DNA of 5,435 bases from Anaerolineae bacterium CG2_30_64_16 (GTDB taxonomy: Bacteria > Chloroflexota > Anaerolineae > CG2-30-64-16), in assembly GCA_001871755.1 (NCBI GenBank), contig MNXL01000065.1:1-5435 (forward strand). The letters are read 5' to 3'. Below are positions 1-5,358 of the stretch, one piece after another. Both the position numbers and the translations under genes were made by a program. The number at the start of each line of letters is the position of its first letter. Within the stretch, counting starts at the first letter, position 1. The notes beneath the pieces are model-generated. The model saw only the letters and a program-made list of their open reading frames with translations. It made no database searches and was not told where the DNA came from.

Positions 1-4
1 TCGG

Positions 5-19
5 AGACCTGACAGGTCT
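5..19. repeat. Short palindrome upstream of the first gene
   Basis: AGACCT and AGGTCT form 6-bp inverted arms around a 3-base spacer (GAC), ending 22 bases before the start codon at 42. It could be an operator, a small hairpin in the leader of the mRNA, or the end of a terminator-like or dispersed intergenic repeat from the upstream gene. There is no T-run after it, so an intrinsic terminator is not supported. The window begins 4 bases before it, which prevents any reading of promoter context. Confidence 0.4.
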
Positions 20-30
20 GTCGAAGAAAC

Positions 31-36
31 AGGAGG
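31..36 (+). promoter_or_regulatory. Strong ribosome binding site for the gene at 42
   Basis: AGGAGG is a perfect Shine-Dalgarno core, followed by 5 bases and then the ATG at 42. It decides the start of the first gene in favour of 42 over the internal Met codon 7 and is the best ribosome binding site in the window. Confidence 0.85.
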
Positions 37-41
37 TTCCC

Positions 42-455
42 ATGCCCCAATCGAAGAGAATGTGGGTCTATGCCCCCAAGAAGCCGGCGCCGCCCAAGGT
101 ACCGGAGACCCTCAAGCGCGAGGTGGAGACGAAGGCAAACGCGCTGGTCGAATCGGTGCTCAAGCCGCTGCACGTGCAGCCGCCGCCGGAAGACCCGCAG
201 TTCAACTACATCGAGGACATCATCACCAAGTGGTATCGCAGCTACTTCTATTTCTGCGCGCTGTACCGCTCGGCCGGGCCCTATGCGCTGGGCGGGCAGT
301 TCGAGGCCAAGTTTGCCCGCATGGAGTACATCGGGAACGGGCTGTTCAACCTGGCATACATGCGCCATACTGACCAGTGGTTCGAGCTTTTCACCGAGCT
401 CCCGTTGGACGCCTGCCTGAACAGCATCCGTGACAATCCATGGTTCCACCCCTGA
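42..455 (+). CDS. Conserved small protein of unknown function
   Basis: This is a 137-residue soluble protein with no signal peptide or membrane segment. The start is fixed by a strong AGGAGG site 5 bases upstream. The N-terminus is basic and proline-rich (KKPAPPKVPETLK, residues 13-25), then a predicted helix, a Pro-rich turn (QPPPEDPQ, 46-53), and an aromatic core containing KWYRSYFYFCALY (63-75). The C-terminal half has MEYIGNGLFNLAYMRHTDQW, which looks like a beta-strand/turn pattern with conserved-looking aromatics. No catalytic motif is evident and I cannot assign a named family. From memory, proteins with this aromatic core occur in other bacteria, but I cannot verify that here. It is followed after 36 bases by the SWIM gene on the same strand, so the two are probably co-transcribed and may act together. 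Confidence 0.85.
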   Translation: MPQSKRMWVYAPKKPAPPKVPETLKREVETKANALVESVLKPLHVQPPPEDPQFNYIEDIITKWYRSYFYFCALYRSAGPYALGGQFEAKFARMEYIGNGLFNLAYMRHTDQWFELFTELPLDACLNSIRDNPWFHP

Positions 456-491
456 GAAACGGGAGCCATTGCGGTTCGACGAGTATTTACC

Positions 492-1064
492 ATGTCCGAC
501 ATTGAAACGTTCGAAGCCGTCATCCAATCCCGCTGGCCTGGCCCGCCGGGTGAGAAGGCCGCGCGCTACGTCGGCCACTTCACCGACCGCACGCGCACCG
601 GGTCGAAGATCGTCGCCAAGGTGGTCGGCAACCACGGCGCCTATACCGTCTCCATCGCTGCGGGCGGTGGCGGCGTGACATCTGCCTGTAGCTGCTACAT
701 CGGCAAGGGCGGCTACTGCCATCACTGCGTCGCGCTGGCCCACACCTTCCTACGCGATCCAGGCAGCTTCCGGGAAATCCAGCCCACCCCGCGTGAGGCG
801 GTCGGCGGCCTGCCGGAGCTGCAAGCCTACCTGGCCGGCGTCACACTGGAGGAGCTCCTGGCCCAGCTCAAGGCGCACAGGATCACCCAGAAAGCGTTCG
901 CCGAAGGCATCGGGATGAGCCCACGACACCTGGACGCCATCAAGTCCGCTGAGCTGCACAACCATTTCTTCCATGAGCTGGGCGCGACGAAGCTGGCGGC
1001 GCTGTGGGTCGTGGAGCACCTTGAGAAGCCGAAGGCGGACTCCCATGCGGGAGTGAACCGATGA
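492..1064 (+). CDS. SWIM zinc-finger protein with C-terminal helix-turn-helix-like region
   Basis: This 190-residue protein has a clear SWIM zinc-binding motif, CxCx7CxH, formed by Cys66, Cys68, Cys76 and His78 (ACSCYIGKGGYCHHCVALAH). SWIM domains bind DNA or proteins and are found in SWI2/SNF2 ATPases, MuDR-type transposases and Sws1-type recombination factors; here the domain stands almost alone, with no ATPase or nuclease. Residues 22-62 form the beta-rich lead-in usual for SWIM folds. Residues 118-180 are helical, and ITQKAFAEGIGMSPRHLDAI (131-150) has the spacing of an XRE-like helix-turn-helix, so a regulatory or DNA-binding role is inferred. The ribosome binding site is weak (GAG about 10 bases before ATG), suggesting dependence on translation of the gene upstream. 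The stop overlaps the next start as ATGA. Precise function is unknown. Confidence 0.85.
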   Translation: MSDIETFEAVIQSRWPGPPGEKAARYVGHFTDRTRTGSKIVAKVVGNHGAYTVSIAAGGGGVTSACSCYIGKGGYCHHCVALAHTFLRDPGSFREIQPTPREAVGGLPELQAYLAGVTLEELLAQLKAHRITQKAFAEGIGMSPRHLDAIKSAELHNHFFHELGATKLAALWVVEHLEKPKADSHAGVNR

Positions 1065-1186
1065 ACTACACACCGGAGCCGCCACACGGCCGGCCTGTGC
1101 AGAGCGATCCCTATTTCACGCTCATGCAGGAGGCGCTCGTCCACTCCCAAAATCCTTGCACAAAAAACACAAATTTCGGGGGTTAG
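1061..1186 (+). pseudogene. Third gene of the SWIM operon, cut off by the 48-bp repeat
   Basis: The start is well supported: GGGAG lies 7 bases upstream and the ATGA overlaps the stop of the SWIM gene, the signature of translational coupling. The frame encodes 41 residues, but only the first 27 (MNYTPEPPHGRPVQSDPYFT, then LMQEALV) precede the inverted repeat that begins at 1141. The rest (starting HSQNPC) is read from repeat sequence and ends at TAG 1184-1186. The original gene was therefore probably longer and has lost its 3' part. The remaining residues are hydrophilic and proline-rich and do not identify a family. Alternatively it is a naturally tiny protein whose tail happens to lie in the repeat; I think this is less likely because the repeat also truncates the next gene. 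Confidence 0.55.
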
Positions 1187-1188
1187 GC
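1141..1188 (+). repeat. Left copy of a 48-bp inverted repeat
   Basis: It begins CCACTCCCAAAATCCTTGCA and ends TTAGGC. The reverse complement of 5311-5358 matches it at 44 of 48 positions; the first 29 bases are identical and the four mismatches are at repeat positions 30, 31, 42 and 44. It has an A-run in the middle (CACAAAAAACAC) and a GC-rich inner end. It separates the truncated third operon gene from the truncated M20 peptidase gene, so it marks a break point. It resembles the end of an insertion sequence or a MITE, but I cannot name the family. Confidence 0.85.
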
Positions 1189-1714
1189 CGGCGGTTTTCC
1201 AGATGGCGTTGCCCGCGCTGACAGCCGATCCAACCATCGCGGCTATACTCAAGGACACGTTGAGCATCACCGTCCTGCAGGCTGGCGGCAAGGAGAACGT
1301 CATCCCCGATCGGGCCGAGGCCACTCTGGATTCGCCTGTTGCCCCACAGAACCGAAGATGCTTTTCTGGAGACGCTGCGAGGACTGATTGACGACGGCCG
1401 CGTGGAGATCGAGATCACGCAAGCCCCCGCCGCCGCCGCCGTCTCGGACGTACACTCTGAATTCTTCCAAACGCTGGCAGCCGTGGTGCAAGCTCTGGTC
1501 CCGGACAGCGTCGCCACGCCCATGCTGACGCCGGGGACCACTGACTCTTGCTTCTTCCGCCGCAAGGGGATTGCCAGCTACGGCCCTCTTTCCAGCCATC
1601 ATCACCCCCGACGAGCTGGCCCGCTTCCACGGCATCGACGAGCGCATCTCCATCGAGAATCTGCGCCTCGGCGTCCAAATCTTCTATGAGACGTTGCTCC
1701 GGCTGACACGCTGA
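1189..1714 (+). pseudogene. M20-family metallopeptidase, 5'-truncated and frameshifted
   Basis: Three collinear frames together read as the C-terminal portion of an ArgE/DapE/CPG2-like M20 zinc peptidase. Segment one (to 1331) has LSITVLQAGGKENVIPDRAE, the usual strand leading to the NVIP motif. Segment two (1333-1584) begins RLLPHRTEDAFLETLRGLI and includes TPGTTDSCFFRRKGIASYG. Segment three (1586-1714) has LFPAIITPDELARFHGIDER and ends at TGA; the histidine of HGxDER corresponds to the C-terminal metal ligand of the family. The first frameshift is at 1332, where two bases of one codon seem lost; the second is an extra C near 1585. About 175 codons remain of a family usually over 400 residues, so the N-terminal metal-binding half is missing. 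The remnant starts right at the inner edge of the left repeat. It is convergent with ugpE. Confidence 0.8.
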
Positions 1715-1909
1715 CGCGATCATTTCCCGGCTTTCGCGATCTGAAACCGACATACCAAACTGCTGCCCTGCGCCGTGGAAGCCGGCTTTGCGGGCATTCA
1801 CGGCGTGGTACAACGCATGGGATGTCGGCCATCTCCTGGCGCTGGAGCGCCCCCTGACCCTGTGGGCATCCGCGTTCTCGTCAACCTGCCAACCCGCAAC
1901 CCCCGTGCC
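1715..1909. other. Convergent intergenic region, nothing assignable
   Basis: This gap lies between the ends of the M20 remnant (plus strand) and ugpE (minus strand). I see no convincing gene, although a plus-strand frame reading RAFTAWYNAWDVGHLLALE (from about 1791) looks faintly protein-like and could be another gene scrap. A small palindrome, GGCGCT-GG-AGCGCC, is at 1838-1851 but has only a 2-base loop and no adjacent T-run, so I do not call it a terminator. Confidence 0.5.
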
Positions 1910-2815
1910 TTACGACTTCTCTTCGTACAACGACATCCCCTCGAGCAGGCTGCGTTGGAGCAGAACCAGGACGATCAGCGGTGGAAGCGTGGATATGACG
2001 GTGCCCGCCATGACGTAGTGCCAGTCCACGGCGGCGTCGGTGGCCACCAACTGCTTCAGGCCGATTTGCACGACGCGGGTGGCGTCGGAGTTGGCGATGA
2101 TGAGCGGCCACAGGTACTGGTTCCACATGTAGATGAACTCGACCAGGAAGAGGGCCGCGATGTTGGTGCGCGAGAGCGGCATCACGATGGACCAGAGGAA
2201 GCGCATCGGCCCCGCGCCATCGATGCGCGCGGCATCGGCCAAACTGGGCGGGATGGTCTGATAGAGCTGGCGGAAGAGGAGCGTGCCGGTCGCGCTGGCC
2301 AGAAACGGCACGGTGAGCCCGGCGTAGGTGTCGACCCAACCCATCTGATCCAGCAACTCAAAGGTGGGCACGATACGCACGGGCACGGGCAGCATGTGGG
2401 TGAGCAGGATCAGGATGAAGACCCAACCCTTGCCCGGGAAATCGAAGTAGACGAAGGCAAAGCCGGCCAGGATACTGAGGAAGATCTTGCCGATCGCGAC
2501 GGCCAGCGAGATGATGGTGGTGTTCAGCAGCAGCCGGCCCATGTGGATGTCGTTCCAGACGTAGCGGGCATTGTCCAGCAAGGAACTGCCGGGCAGGAAG
2601 CGGGGCGGGAACTGGTAGTATTGCTCGGGTACCTGGGTGGCCAGCAGGACCGCGTAAAGCATCGGGAAGAGGGTCATCAGCACGACGACGATCATCACCG
2701 CGTGCGACGCCCCCGGCGCGACGAGGCGCTTGCGCATGGAATCCCACGACCTGCGCGACGGTCGATGGTCGTGAGCCGGCATGCGCCCCCCGTGAGTGAT
2801 GGCTGGCTGGCTCAT
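1910..2815 (-). CDS. ugpE: Glycerol-3-phosphate-type ABC transporter permease UgpE
   Basis: This 301-residue inner-membrane protein of the MalG/UgpE branch of carbohydrate uptake (CUT1) permeases forms half of the channel with UgpA. About six membrane segments are visible (roughly residues 36-58, 96-123, 130-152, 163-184, 217-240 and 265-287). The ATPase-contact EAA loop is at 194-215 (DAARIDGAGPMRFLWSIVMP); the usual first Glu is Asp here. Stretches such as VDTYAGLTVPFLASAT and FIYMWNQYLWPL closely resemble E. coli UgpE as I remember it. The start at 2815 overlaps the ugpA stop (ATGA) and has AAGGTG 8 bases upstream, so coupling is likely. This gives a hydrophilic N-terminal extension of about 30 residues compared with E. 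coli; Met27 is an alternative start but lacks this support. It is the last gene of the operon; no ATPase gene follows. Confidence 0.93.
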   Translation of the reverse strand: MSQPAITHGGRMPAHDHRPSRRSWDSMRKRLVAPGASHAVMIVVVLMTLFPMLYAVLLATQVPEQYYQFPPRFLPGSSLLDNARYVWNDIHMGRLLLNTTIISLAVAIGKIFLSILAGFAFVYFDFPGKGWVFILILLTHMLPVPVRIVPTFELLDQMGWVDTYAGLTVPFLASATGTLLFRQLYQTIPPSLADAARIDGAGPMRFLWSIVMPLSRTNIAALFLVEFIYMWNQYLWPLIIANSDATRVVQIGLKQLVATDAAVDWHYVMAGTVISTLPPLIVLVLLQRSLLEGMSLYEEKS

Positions 2816-3693
2816 TGGTAGAACACCTTACTGCCGGCGTAGCGGAACTGCAGCGTGGTCAGCGCCGCCACCATGATGAGCAGCAACACCGACTGGGCCG
2901 AGGCATAGCCCGTGTTCAACCCGATGAAGCCATCTCGGTAGAGCTTGAACACCAGCAGGTCGGTGGCTCGCCCGGGCCCGCCCGACGTGGTGATGTGGAC
3001 GAGGCCGAAGCCCTCGAAGAACGCGTAGAGCGTGTTCATGACAAAGAGGAAAAAGGTCGTGGGCGAGAGCAGCGGGAAGACAATGCGCCAGAAGCGCCGC
3101 CAGGGGCCCGCGCCGTCCACCTCGGCCGCTTCGAGCAACTCGGTGGGCAGGCCGCGCAGCCCGGCCAGGAAGAAGATGATGTTGTAGCCCAGCATCTTCC
3201 ACGTCGCGGCAAGAGCGATGAAGAGGAGGGCATGGTTGGCGCTGGTGCGGAAGTTGAAAGAGATGCCGGTCAGGTCGGTGAGCAGATGGCTGGCCAACCC
3301 GAAGCTCGGCTCCAGCATCAGCGCCCAGATCAGGCCGGCGATCGAGGGTGAGATCGCGTAGGGCCAGATGAGGAGCGTGCGGTAGAACGCGAAGCCGCGC
3401 AGCCGCTGGTTCGCCACCACCGCCACCAGGAGGCTCACGGCCAGCCCGGCGAAGACCACGATCAGCGAAAACCAGCCCGTGACCACAATCGAATTCAGGT
3501 AATCGGGGTCGGCGAAGAGACGCGTGAAATTCTGCCAGCCGACGAAGATGCGGCGGTCGCCCAACGCACTGACGCGGTACAGGCTGAGCTGGATGCTTTG
3601 GACCGCCGGAATGACGAAAAAGACCAGGACGACGAGAACGCTGGGCGCCAACAGCAGGTAGGGCAGGAGCCGGTTTGGAAAGCGTGTTTGCAT
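2812..3693 (-). CDS. ugpA: Glycerol-3-phosphate-type ABC transporter permease UgpA
   Basis: This 293-residue MalF/UgpA-type permease is the partner of UgpE in the import channel. The first membrane segment is at about residues 10-32 (LLPYLLLAPSVLVVLVFF), with others near 73-95, 106-128, 155-180, 212-232 and 268-286. The EAA loop that docks the ATPase is intact at 188-211 (EAAEVDGAGPWRRFWRIVFP). LYAFFEGF, TTSGGP, LYRDGF and the C-terminal LQFRYAGSKVFYQ match the layout of E. coli UgpA, which I recall ending VQFRYVESKVRYQ; the length is also typical. The start at 3693 follows a weak GAGAAG-type ribosome binding site. It lies 208 bases after ugpB, a gap filled with hairpins, and overlaps ugpE by 4 bases. 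Substrate is inferred from the family resemblance, not shown. Confidence 0.93.
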   Translation of the reverse strand: MQTRFPNRLLPYLLLAPSVLVVLVFFVIPAVQSIQLSLYRVSALGDRRIFVGWQNFTRLFADPDYLNSIVVTGWFSLIVVFAGLAVSLLVAVVANQRLRGFAFYRTLLIWPYAISPSIAGLIWALMLEPSFGLASHLLTDLTGISFNFRTSANHALLFIALAATWKMLGYNIIFFLAGLRGLPTELLEAAEVDGAGPWRRFWRIVFPLLSPTTFFLFVMNTLYAFFEGFGLVHITTSGGPGRATDLLVFKLYRDGFIGLNTGYASAQSVLLLIMVAALTTLQFRYAGSKVFYQ

Positions 3694-3763
3694 AAGGACT
3701 TCTCAGACGCCGGGAGGGGAGCGATGGCGCGTTTTGCGGGGGCAAGGCGCTCCTGGATGGTGT

Positions 3764-3790
3764 CAGATGAAGCTTTGGCTTCACGATCTG
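3764..3790 (-). other. Hairpin upstream of ugpA
   Basis: CAGAT (3764-3768) pairs with ATCTG (3786-3790), and GAAGC (3769-3773) pairs with GCTTC (3778-3782) around the loop TTTG, with a 3-base bulge. It lies about 70 bases before the ugpA start in the transcript. No U-run follows, so it is not an intrinsic terminator. It may be a mRNA stability or processing element together with the larger hairpin next to it. Confidence 0.5.
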
Positions 3791-3795
3791 GAATA

Positions 3796-3848
3796 GAGGC
3801 TTTAGCCGGTTTCATGCATGGTTCACAAGCATCACCGGCTAGAGCCTC
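3796..3848 (-). other. Long stem-loop in the ugpB-ugpA gap
   Basis: The arms 3796-3810 (GAGGCTTTAGCCGGT on the plus strand) and 3834-3848 (ACCGGCTAGAGCCTC) pair over 15 positions with one mismatch, around a 23-base loop that can fold further (ATGGTT/AAGCAT is partly complementary). In the mRNA it lies downstream of ugpB and is not followed by U residues. Stem-loops in this place are known, as in the malE-malF gap of E. coli, to protect the upstream binding-protein message from 3' decay so that more binding protein than permease is made. The same role is inferred here. It could instead be a dispersed palindromic repeat. Confidence 0.65.
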
Positions 3849-3875
3849 AAGTCCAAAAGCTTACCTGAACGTCTT

Positions 3876-3891
3876 GGACGGAGCGCCGTCC
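3876..3891 (-). other. Compact hairpin just after the ugpB stop
   Basis: GGACGG and CCGTCC form a perfect 6-bp GC-rich stem around a 4-base loop, about 10 bases after the ugpB stop codon in the transcript. Only AAGACG follows, with no U-run, so full termination is unlikely; partial attenuation or 3'-end protection of ugpB mRNA is possible. Confidence 0.5.
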
Positions 3892-3901
3892 CCTGCTGCT
3901 G

Positions 3902-5281
3902 TTACTTCTGGGGGTGCATCTGAGCGTAATCGCTGAGCACCTGGTTGGTCTCCGTCTCCGCCTTGGTCAGGGCCTGCTTCGGGTCCACGAAGTTGACCAC
4001 GACCTCTTCGATGGCGGCGCCGGTGATGTCCCGAATCTGGACGAAGTCGCCCAGGATCACGCCTGTGGCCGCCGGCGTGTCCTTGCCGCTGAGAATCTGG
4101 TTGAAAGCGGTGGCATGATTCGGCTCCGCTTCGAACCAACCTTCCTTCTTCAGATCCTCATACGCGGTCAGGCTGGTGGGGAAGTAACCGGTCCCCTTGT
4201 GCCAGATGACGGAACGCTCGGGGGTGAAGCTGTACTTGAGGAATTCCCAGGCCACCTTCTGCTGCGCTTCGGTGGCGCCCTTCATCACCCAGTTGCAGCC
4301 GCCGCCGATGACGCTGTTGCCGACGCCGTCGAAGCCGTCGAGGCGGGGCAGGAAGGCCGTACCCACCTTGAACTTGGCGGACTTGATGATGCCGCCCAGG
4401 CTGGACGTGCTCTGGAACAGCATGCCGAACTGGCCGGCCAGGAAGGGATCGTTGGCGCTGTACTCACGGCCGCCGTAAATCAGCACGCCCTCTTTGGCCA
4501 TGCGCTGCCATTCGGTCAGCAGCGCGACGCCGAAGTCGCTGTTGAAGAGAATCTTGGTGGCCAGCCCGGAGCGGCCGTTGTCGTTATCCGCGTAGAGCTG
4601 ATCATGCAGGGCGAACTCCTGCTCGAAGATCCAGGCCGGCCAGCCCATGGAGAACCCGCCCTGCGCGACTTTCGCCTCCATCAGCTTCTTGCTGACCTGT
4701 TCGACCTCGGCCCAGGTCTTGGGCGGCTGCTCGGGATCCAGGCCCGCAGCCGTGAACATGTCTTTGTTGTAGTACAGCATGGCGGTGGAGCTATTGAACG
4801 GCATGCAGGAGAGCTTGCCTTCCACCGAGTAGTACTTCATGATCGGCTGGACCACTTCCGCCCAGTTCACCTCGCCCTTGTCGAGCGTGTAAACCGGGAT
4901 GACGGCGTCCGAGTCGAGCATGGTGCGCGTGCCGACCTCGTACACTTGCACGATGGTGGGCGGGTTGCCGGTCTTGTACGCGGCCAGGGCCTTGGTGAGA
5001 GTCTCGGCGTAGCTGCCGATCAGTTGCGGTTCCACCTTCATGTCGGGGTGCAGGGCGTTGAAGGAGTCGGCCAGCTCCTTGACGACCTTTTCACGGCTGC
5101 CGCTCATCGCGTGCCAGAAGGTGATGGCGGTGACTTCGGCCGCGGGCGCCGCTACGGCGGGGGCGGCGGTCGCTTCGGGCGCCTTCGTCGGCTCGGGTGC
5201 GGCCGTGGGTGCGGGCGCCACGCAGGCGCCAACCAGGAAGGTCAGCACCGCTGCTGTAATCCATGGTGCATGATACCGCAT
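3902..5281 (-). CDS. ugpB: Glycerol-3-phosphate-type ABC transporter binding lipoprotein UgpB
   Basis: This 459-residue family 1 solute-binding protein captures substrate outside the membrane for the UgpA/UgpE channel. A lipoprotein signal peptide (residues 1-19) ends in the lipobox VGAC with Cys20 as the lipid anchor. Residues 21-49 are an Ala/Pro/Thr/Glu linker, typical of single-membrane Chloroflexota lipoproteins, and the binding fold begins at ITFWHAMSGS (53-62). Tyr91, Glu115 in QVYEVGT, the FNSS serines (163-165), Trp214, the IGGG loop (325-328), Tyr366 in TGYFPTS and Arg417 in VQIRD line up, from memory, with glycerol-3-phosphate contacts of E. coli UgpB. This supports glycerol-3-phosphate or a glycerophosphodiester as substrate, though a sugar cannot be excluded. 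The start at 5281 fits the signal peptide, but no Shine-Dalgarno sequence precedes it, and the 48-bp repeat begins only 29 bases upstream. Confidence 0.93.
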   Translation of the reverse strand: MRYHAPWITAAVLTFLVGACVAPAPTAAPEPTKAPEATAAPAVAAPAAEVTAITFWHAMSGSREKVVKELADSFNALHPDMKVEPQLIGSYAETLTKALAAYKTGNPPTIVQVYEVGTRTMLDSDAVIPVYTLDKGEVNWAEVVQPIMKYYSVEGKLSCMPFNSSTAMLYYNKDMFTAAGLDPEQPPKTWAEVEQVSKKLMEAKVAQGGFSMGWPAWIFEQEFALHDQLYADNDNGRSGLATKILFNSDFGVALLTEWQRMAKEGVLIYGGREYSANDPFLAGQFGMLFQSTSSLGGIIKSAKFKVGTAFLPRLDGFDGVGNSVIGGGCNWVMKGATEAQQKVAWEFLKYSFTPERSVIWHKGTGYFPTSLTAYEDLKKEGWFEAEPNHATAFNQILSGKDTPAATGVILGDFVQIRDITGAAIEEVVVNFVDPKQALTKAETETNQVLSDYAQMHPQK

Positions 5282-5310
5282 TACGCGTGGGGCGTCAAGA
5301 TGATGATAGT
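5282..5310 (-). promoter_or_regulatory. Short leader of ugpB without a recognisable ribosome binding site
   Basis: Only 29 bases separate the ugpB start from the right repeat. The sequence before the ATG (GCCCCACGCGTA) has no purine-rich Shine-Dalgarno motif. A TATCAT (5303-5308 read on the minus strand) could be a -10 box, giving a nearly leaderless mRNA, but no -35 lies at proper spacing; TTGCAC inside the repeat (5338-5343) is 29 bases away. The promoter call is therefore tentative. Confidence 0.2.
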
Positions 5311-5358
5311 GCCTGATCCCCGAAATTCTTGTTTTTTGTGCAAGGATTTTGGGAGTGG
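5311..5358 (-). repeat. Right copy of the 48-bp inverted repeat
   Basis: Read on the minus strand it begins CCACTCCCAAAATCCTTGCA and is 44/48 identical to 1141-1188. It sits immediately upstream of ugpB, so any ugpB promoter must lie in it, in the 29-base leader, or beyond it. The outer tip GGGAGTGG is followed by CGGCTGTCG, which does not match the bases before the left copy. Confidence 0.85.

Larger units (their letters stand above)
1141..5358. other. 4.2-kb block bounded by inverted repeats
   Basis: The block between the two 48-bp repeats carries the M20 peptidase remnant and ugpEAB. The ends are symmetrical (CCACTCCC at the left, GGGAGTGG at the right), as in a transposon. However, there is no transposase or integrase reading frame inside, and the bases just outside (left ...GCTCGT, right CGGCTG...) do not form a target-site duplication. 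A composite or passenger element that has lost its transposase, or an inversion or deletion between two dispersed repeat copies, are the main explanations. I favour the second. Confidence 0.4.

Noticed and set aside
456..491. Possible stop-codon readthrough joining the first gene to the SWIM gene, which are in the same frame
   Set aside because: Same-frame spacing has a one-in-three chance, the 12 intervening codons show no linker-like conservation that I can judge, and no readthrough signal is visible.
1838..1851. Intrinsic terminator for ugpE or the peptidase remnant
   Set aside because: The GGCGCT/AGCGCC palindrome has a 2-base loop, lies within the gap without a T-run on either strand, and is too small to call.
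1775..2821. Long plus-strand open frame of 348 codons
   Set aside because: It is antisense to ugpE, rich in His, Arg, Gly and Asp with no recognisable domain, and reflects the codon bias of the real minus-strand gene.
2815..3351. Plus-strand open frame of 178 codons antisense to ugpA
   Set aside because: Composition is low-complexity (Gln, Glu, Gly, Arg) and the opposite strand encodes a clear permease.
2828..3784. Minus-strand open frame of 318 codons in another frame over ugpA
   Set aside because: The frame is Arg/Pro/His-rich, typical of a shifted GC-rich gene, and has no membrane segments; the ugpA frame matches the UgpA family along its whole length.
1141..5358. Complete transposon call for the repeat-bounded block
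   Set aside because: No transposase or integrase is encoded inside and the flanking bases do not form a target-site duplication.
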